Both the position numbers and the translations under genes were made by a program. DNA of 15,678 nucleotides from CAKZSU01 sp044223895 (GTDB lineage: Bacteria > Patescibacteriota > Microgenomatia > UBA10105 > UBA927): NCBI GenBank assembly GCA_044223895.1, contig JBGALL010000045.1:1-15678 (forward strand). The letters are read 5' to 3'. Positions 14,485 to 15,678 of this stretch are shown here, in pieces (the stretch's first letter is position 1; each line of letters begins with the position of its first letter). Below the pieces are notes generated by a model. It saw only the letters and a list, made by a program, of their open reading frames with translations, searched no databases and had not been told where the DNA came from.

Positions 14485-15083
14485 TTATAGCGTTCGAGCA
14501 ACCTCTCTTGCAATAAGGAGAATCCAGTACTTTATAAAGAAAAAATAACCGCGTATCAACTGCCAAAGATTTCCTTTTGGTGTATTCAATGTATCCTCTT
14601 CGTCCAGAGCATCAAGGTTGTTTGATGATAGCCTTCTAAAATCCATGGGGAGATAATTCCAGGAAGAATTTTTTCCCTCTCATGATGCCAGTTTTTCAGC
14701 TTACTAGCTTCTGTGACAGGAAGTGGACGAGGACCAATTAAGGCCATTGTTCCAAACAACACATTAAAAAGTTGTGGTAATTCATCAAAACCCGTGTGGT
14801 TGAGAAATTTTCCAAAAGCGGTAAAACGAGGATCATTACGCATTTTAAATACTGGCCCGTGAGCCTCGTTTTTCTTAAGAAGTGAGCCTTTCTGGTCTTC
14901 TGCGTTTTGTACCATAGTGCGAAATTTAAAAAGTGTAAAATGGTTCCCTAGCTTTCCAACTCTTCTTTGTAGAAAAAATACTGGAAATCCGTCACCTATA
15001 ACAATACAGAGGCCAATGATAATCATTAATGGTAAAGCAAAAATTAGCAAAGACACAATTAATAATCGGTAAAAGAAATTCAT
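14485..15083 (-). CDS. Sugar-1-phosphate transferase (monotopic phosphoglycosyl transferase, PglC/WcaJ core type), one frameshift
   Basis: An N-terminal hydrophobic helix (about 5-30) is followed by the catalytic core: FFLQRRVGKLGNHFTLFKFR, MVQNAED, the Asp100-Glu101 dyad in GFDELPQLFNVLFG, MALIGPRPLPV, and LPGIISPWILEGYHQTT. These are hallmarks of enzymes that move a sugar 1-phosphate from a nucleotide sugar to undecaprenyl phosphate, the first step of glycan assembly. Reading the DNA literally stops at 14586 (165 aa). One lost base near 14615 restores TTLDALDEEDTLNTPKGNLW and an end AREVARTL-TAA at 14485, giving about 199 residues, the size of PglC-like minimal enzymes. It probably feeds the flippase and ligase upstream in the window. 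rpmH follows after 24 nt. Confidence 0.88.
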
Positions 15084-15152
15084 AATTTATCTCAGGTGTA
15101 ATGGGTTTATCTTACTCGCATTAAAACCTGGGGGGAAGGGGAGAGGGAGAAA

Positions 15153-15161
15153 TGATATAAT
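15153..15161 (+). promoter_or_regulatory. Perfect extended -10 promoter upstream of tRNA-Ser
   Basis: TGATATAAT fits the extended -10 consensus TGnTATAAT exactly. It lies 20 nt before the first base of the tRNA, so transcription would start near 15168. No -35 hexamer is seen, which an extended -10 does not strictly need. The reverse strand here is also TATTAT-rich, and it may serve the divergent sugar transferase. Confidence 0.55.
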
Positions 15162-15180
15162 ACCCTCTGAAATAGAAATA

Positions 15181-15268
15181 GGAGAGATCGCATAGTTGGT
15201 CTAGTGCGCGGGCCTGGAAAGCTCGTATGGTCGAAAGACCATCGTGGGTTCGAATCCCACTCTCTCCG
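15181..15268 (+). tRNA. tRNA-Ser, anticodon GGA
   Basis: Acceptor strands GGAGAGA and TCTCTCC pair fully and a G discriminator follows, as usual for serine. The D arm is GCA...TGC with a GG in the loop. The anticodon stem CGGGC/GCTCG encloses the loop CTGGAAA, anticodon GGA, reading UCC/UCU. A long variable arm (TATGGTC-GAAA-GACCATC) is the class II mark of tRNA-Ser. The T arm is GTGGG-TTCGAAT-CCCAC. The 3' CCA is not encoded (the genome reads GCCTCC), so CCA must be added by nucleotidyltransferase. Confidence 0.96.
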
Positions 15269-15352
15269 CCTCCGTCCATATTTAGTGGCGGACAATGTCC
15301 ACTGTTAGATTGCGAAGAGGGTATATTTACTAGTAAAAAGAAAATATTTTCT

Positions 15353-15678
15353 ATGGAAATAACTGTCGCAAATCAACGTATTTTACTCTTTGCAGATCAA
15401 CTTAGTGCCGAAGAAGCAAAAGAAAAATCCTGGCAACGAAAGATCGATGCCTTTGATGCTTTGAGCAAAGTGACTAGTTTTTTAAATCGTCCTAAGGATG
15501 ATGATTTTGAGCTTGTTTATCAGGAACACAGGTATCAACCCTTCTGGCACGTTATTGCCAAGGCCCATTATGTATATGACAGAAATACTACTTATCATAT
15601 ACCCGTAAAAGGAACTGAAGTAAAGGCAGTTACAGTCTTAGGGAAGAAATATGATGCAGCAAATAATAATATTCACGT
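15353..15678 (+). CDS. Unrecognised protein, 3' end outside window
   Basis: An ATG at 15353 opens a frame of 108 codons that runs to the right edge with no stop. It begins MEITVANQRILLFADQLSAE and continues through a charged helical stretch (AKEKSWQRKIDAFDALSKV), a DDDFELVYQEHRYQPFWHVI segment and a beta-looking VYDRNTTYHIPVKGTEVKAV. There is no signal peptide or membrane segment in the visible part, so it is probably cytoplasmic. The composition is normal for a coding sequence and the frame is clean. I cannot name a family. It follows tRNA-Ser by 84 nt. There is only a weak purine stretch (AAAAAG) and no clear Shine-Dalgarno sequence. Confidence 0.65.
   Translation, partial: MEITVANQRILLFADQLSAEEAKEKSWQRKIDAFDALSKVTSFLNRPKDDDFELVYQEHRYQPFWHVIAKAHYVYDRNTTYHIPVKGTEVKAVTVLGKKYDAANNNIH

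Noticed and set aside
9231..14620. True pseudogenisation of the whole block
   Set aside because: Clean genes (khpB, rpmH, most of the yidC C-terminus) are interleaved with broken ones, essential functions are hit, and the protein sequence is conserved across each break, so sequencing error is simpler.
15107..15295. Minus-strand 62-codon frame
   Set aside because: It covers the antisense of the tRNA-Ser gene; the tRNA structure explains the sequence.
15282..15303. Imperfect hairpin AGTGGcGGACA/TGTCCACT after tRNA-Ser as a terminator
   Set aside because: The stem is bulged and no T-run follows, so I would not call it a terminator.
1..15678. UGA recoded as glycine, as in Gracilibacteria and Absconditabacteria
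   Set aside because: UGA ends dnaA at its natural C-terminus and in-frame UGA codons do not occur within the clean genes.
1..15678. CRISPR array, insertion sequence or prophage
   Set aside because: No regularly spaced direct repeats, terminal inverted repeats, transposase, integrase or phage proteins are visible. The glycan genes are ordinary chromosomal families.

Overview
The window looks like a piece of a small-genome bacterium of the Candidate Phyla Radiation (Patescibacteria), perhaps Microgenomates. That placement is inference. It rests on a DUF4012 membrane protein, a YidC that begins directly with its membrane domain, a KhpB lacking the Jag-N domain, AT-rich DNA and almost no Shine-Dalgarno sequences. 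UGA acts as an ordinary stop codon (it ends dnaA), so this is not one of the CPR groups that read UGA as glycine.

Layout: (1) 2-2686, plus strand: the end of a membrane-anchored M23 (LytM-like) protein, then an unrecognised membrane-anchored protein. (2) 2688-9209, minus strand: the replication-initiation block. In transcription order it holds rnhA, a large DUF4012 membrane protein, ribosomal protein L25, dnaA and dnaN. Good sigma-70-type promoters lie before dnaA and dnaN. The dnaA promoter has a palindromic DnaA-type operator over its expected start point, and the dnaA-dnaN gap holds three near-consensus DnaA boxes, so oriC is probably here. (3) 9231-11773, minus strand: a Wzx/MurJ-type flippase and an O-antigen-ligase-like protein. 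A small alpha/beta hydrolase is divergent at 11789-12417. (4) 12437-15083, minus strand: a sugar-1-phosphate transferase followed by the classic order rpmH, rnpA, yidD, yidC, khpB. (5) 15181-15678, plus strand: tRNA-Ser(GGA) and the start of an unrecognised gene that runs off the edge.

Two themes are interleaved. One is housekeeping: replication initiation, RNase P, membrane-protein insertion and ribosomal proteins. The other is envelope glycan work: the phosphoglycosyl transferase starts a lipid-linked glycan, the flippase moves it, the ligase transfers it, and DUF4012 and M23 proteins sit nearby. The rpmH cluster points the same way as dnaA, not divergent from it as in the textbook origin.

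The most important caution is that reading frames are intact from 2 to 9209 but repeatedly broken between about 9231 and 14620. The breaks hit flippase, ligase, hydrolase, yidC, yidD, rnpA and the sugar transferase, several of which should be essential. In every case the protein can be followed by switching frame. This looks more like uncorrected base-calling errors in a weakly covered stretch than true gene decay. For these genes I give the full reconstructed extent instead of the fragments. I see no CRISPR array, insertion sequence, integrase or rRNA, and no clear previously undescribed system. The most interesting biology is the origin and dnaA-control region and the unusual TGTGGA(T/A)AA family of sites.
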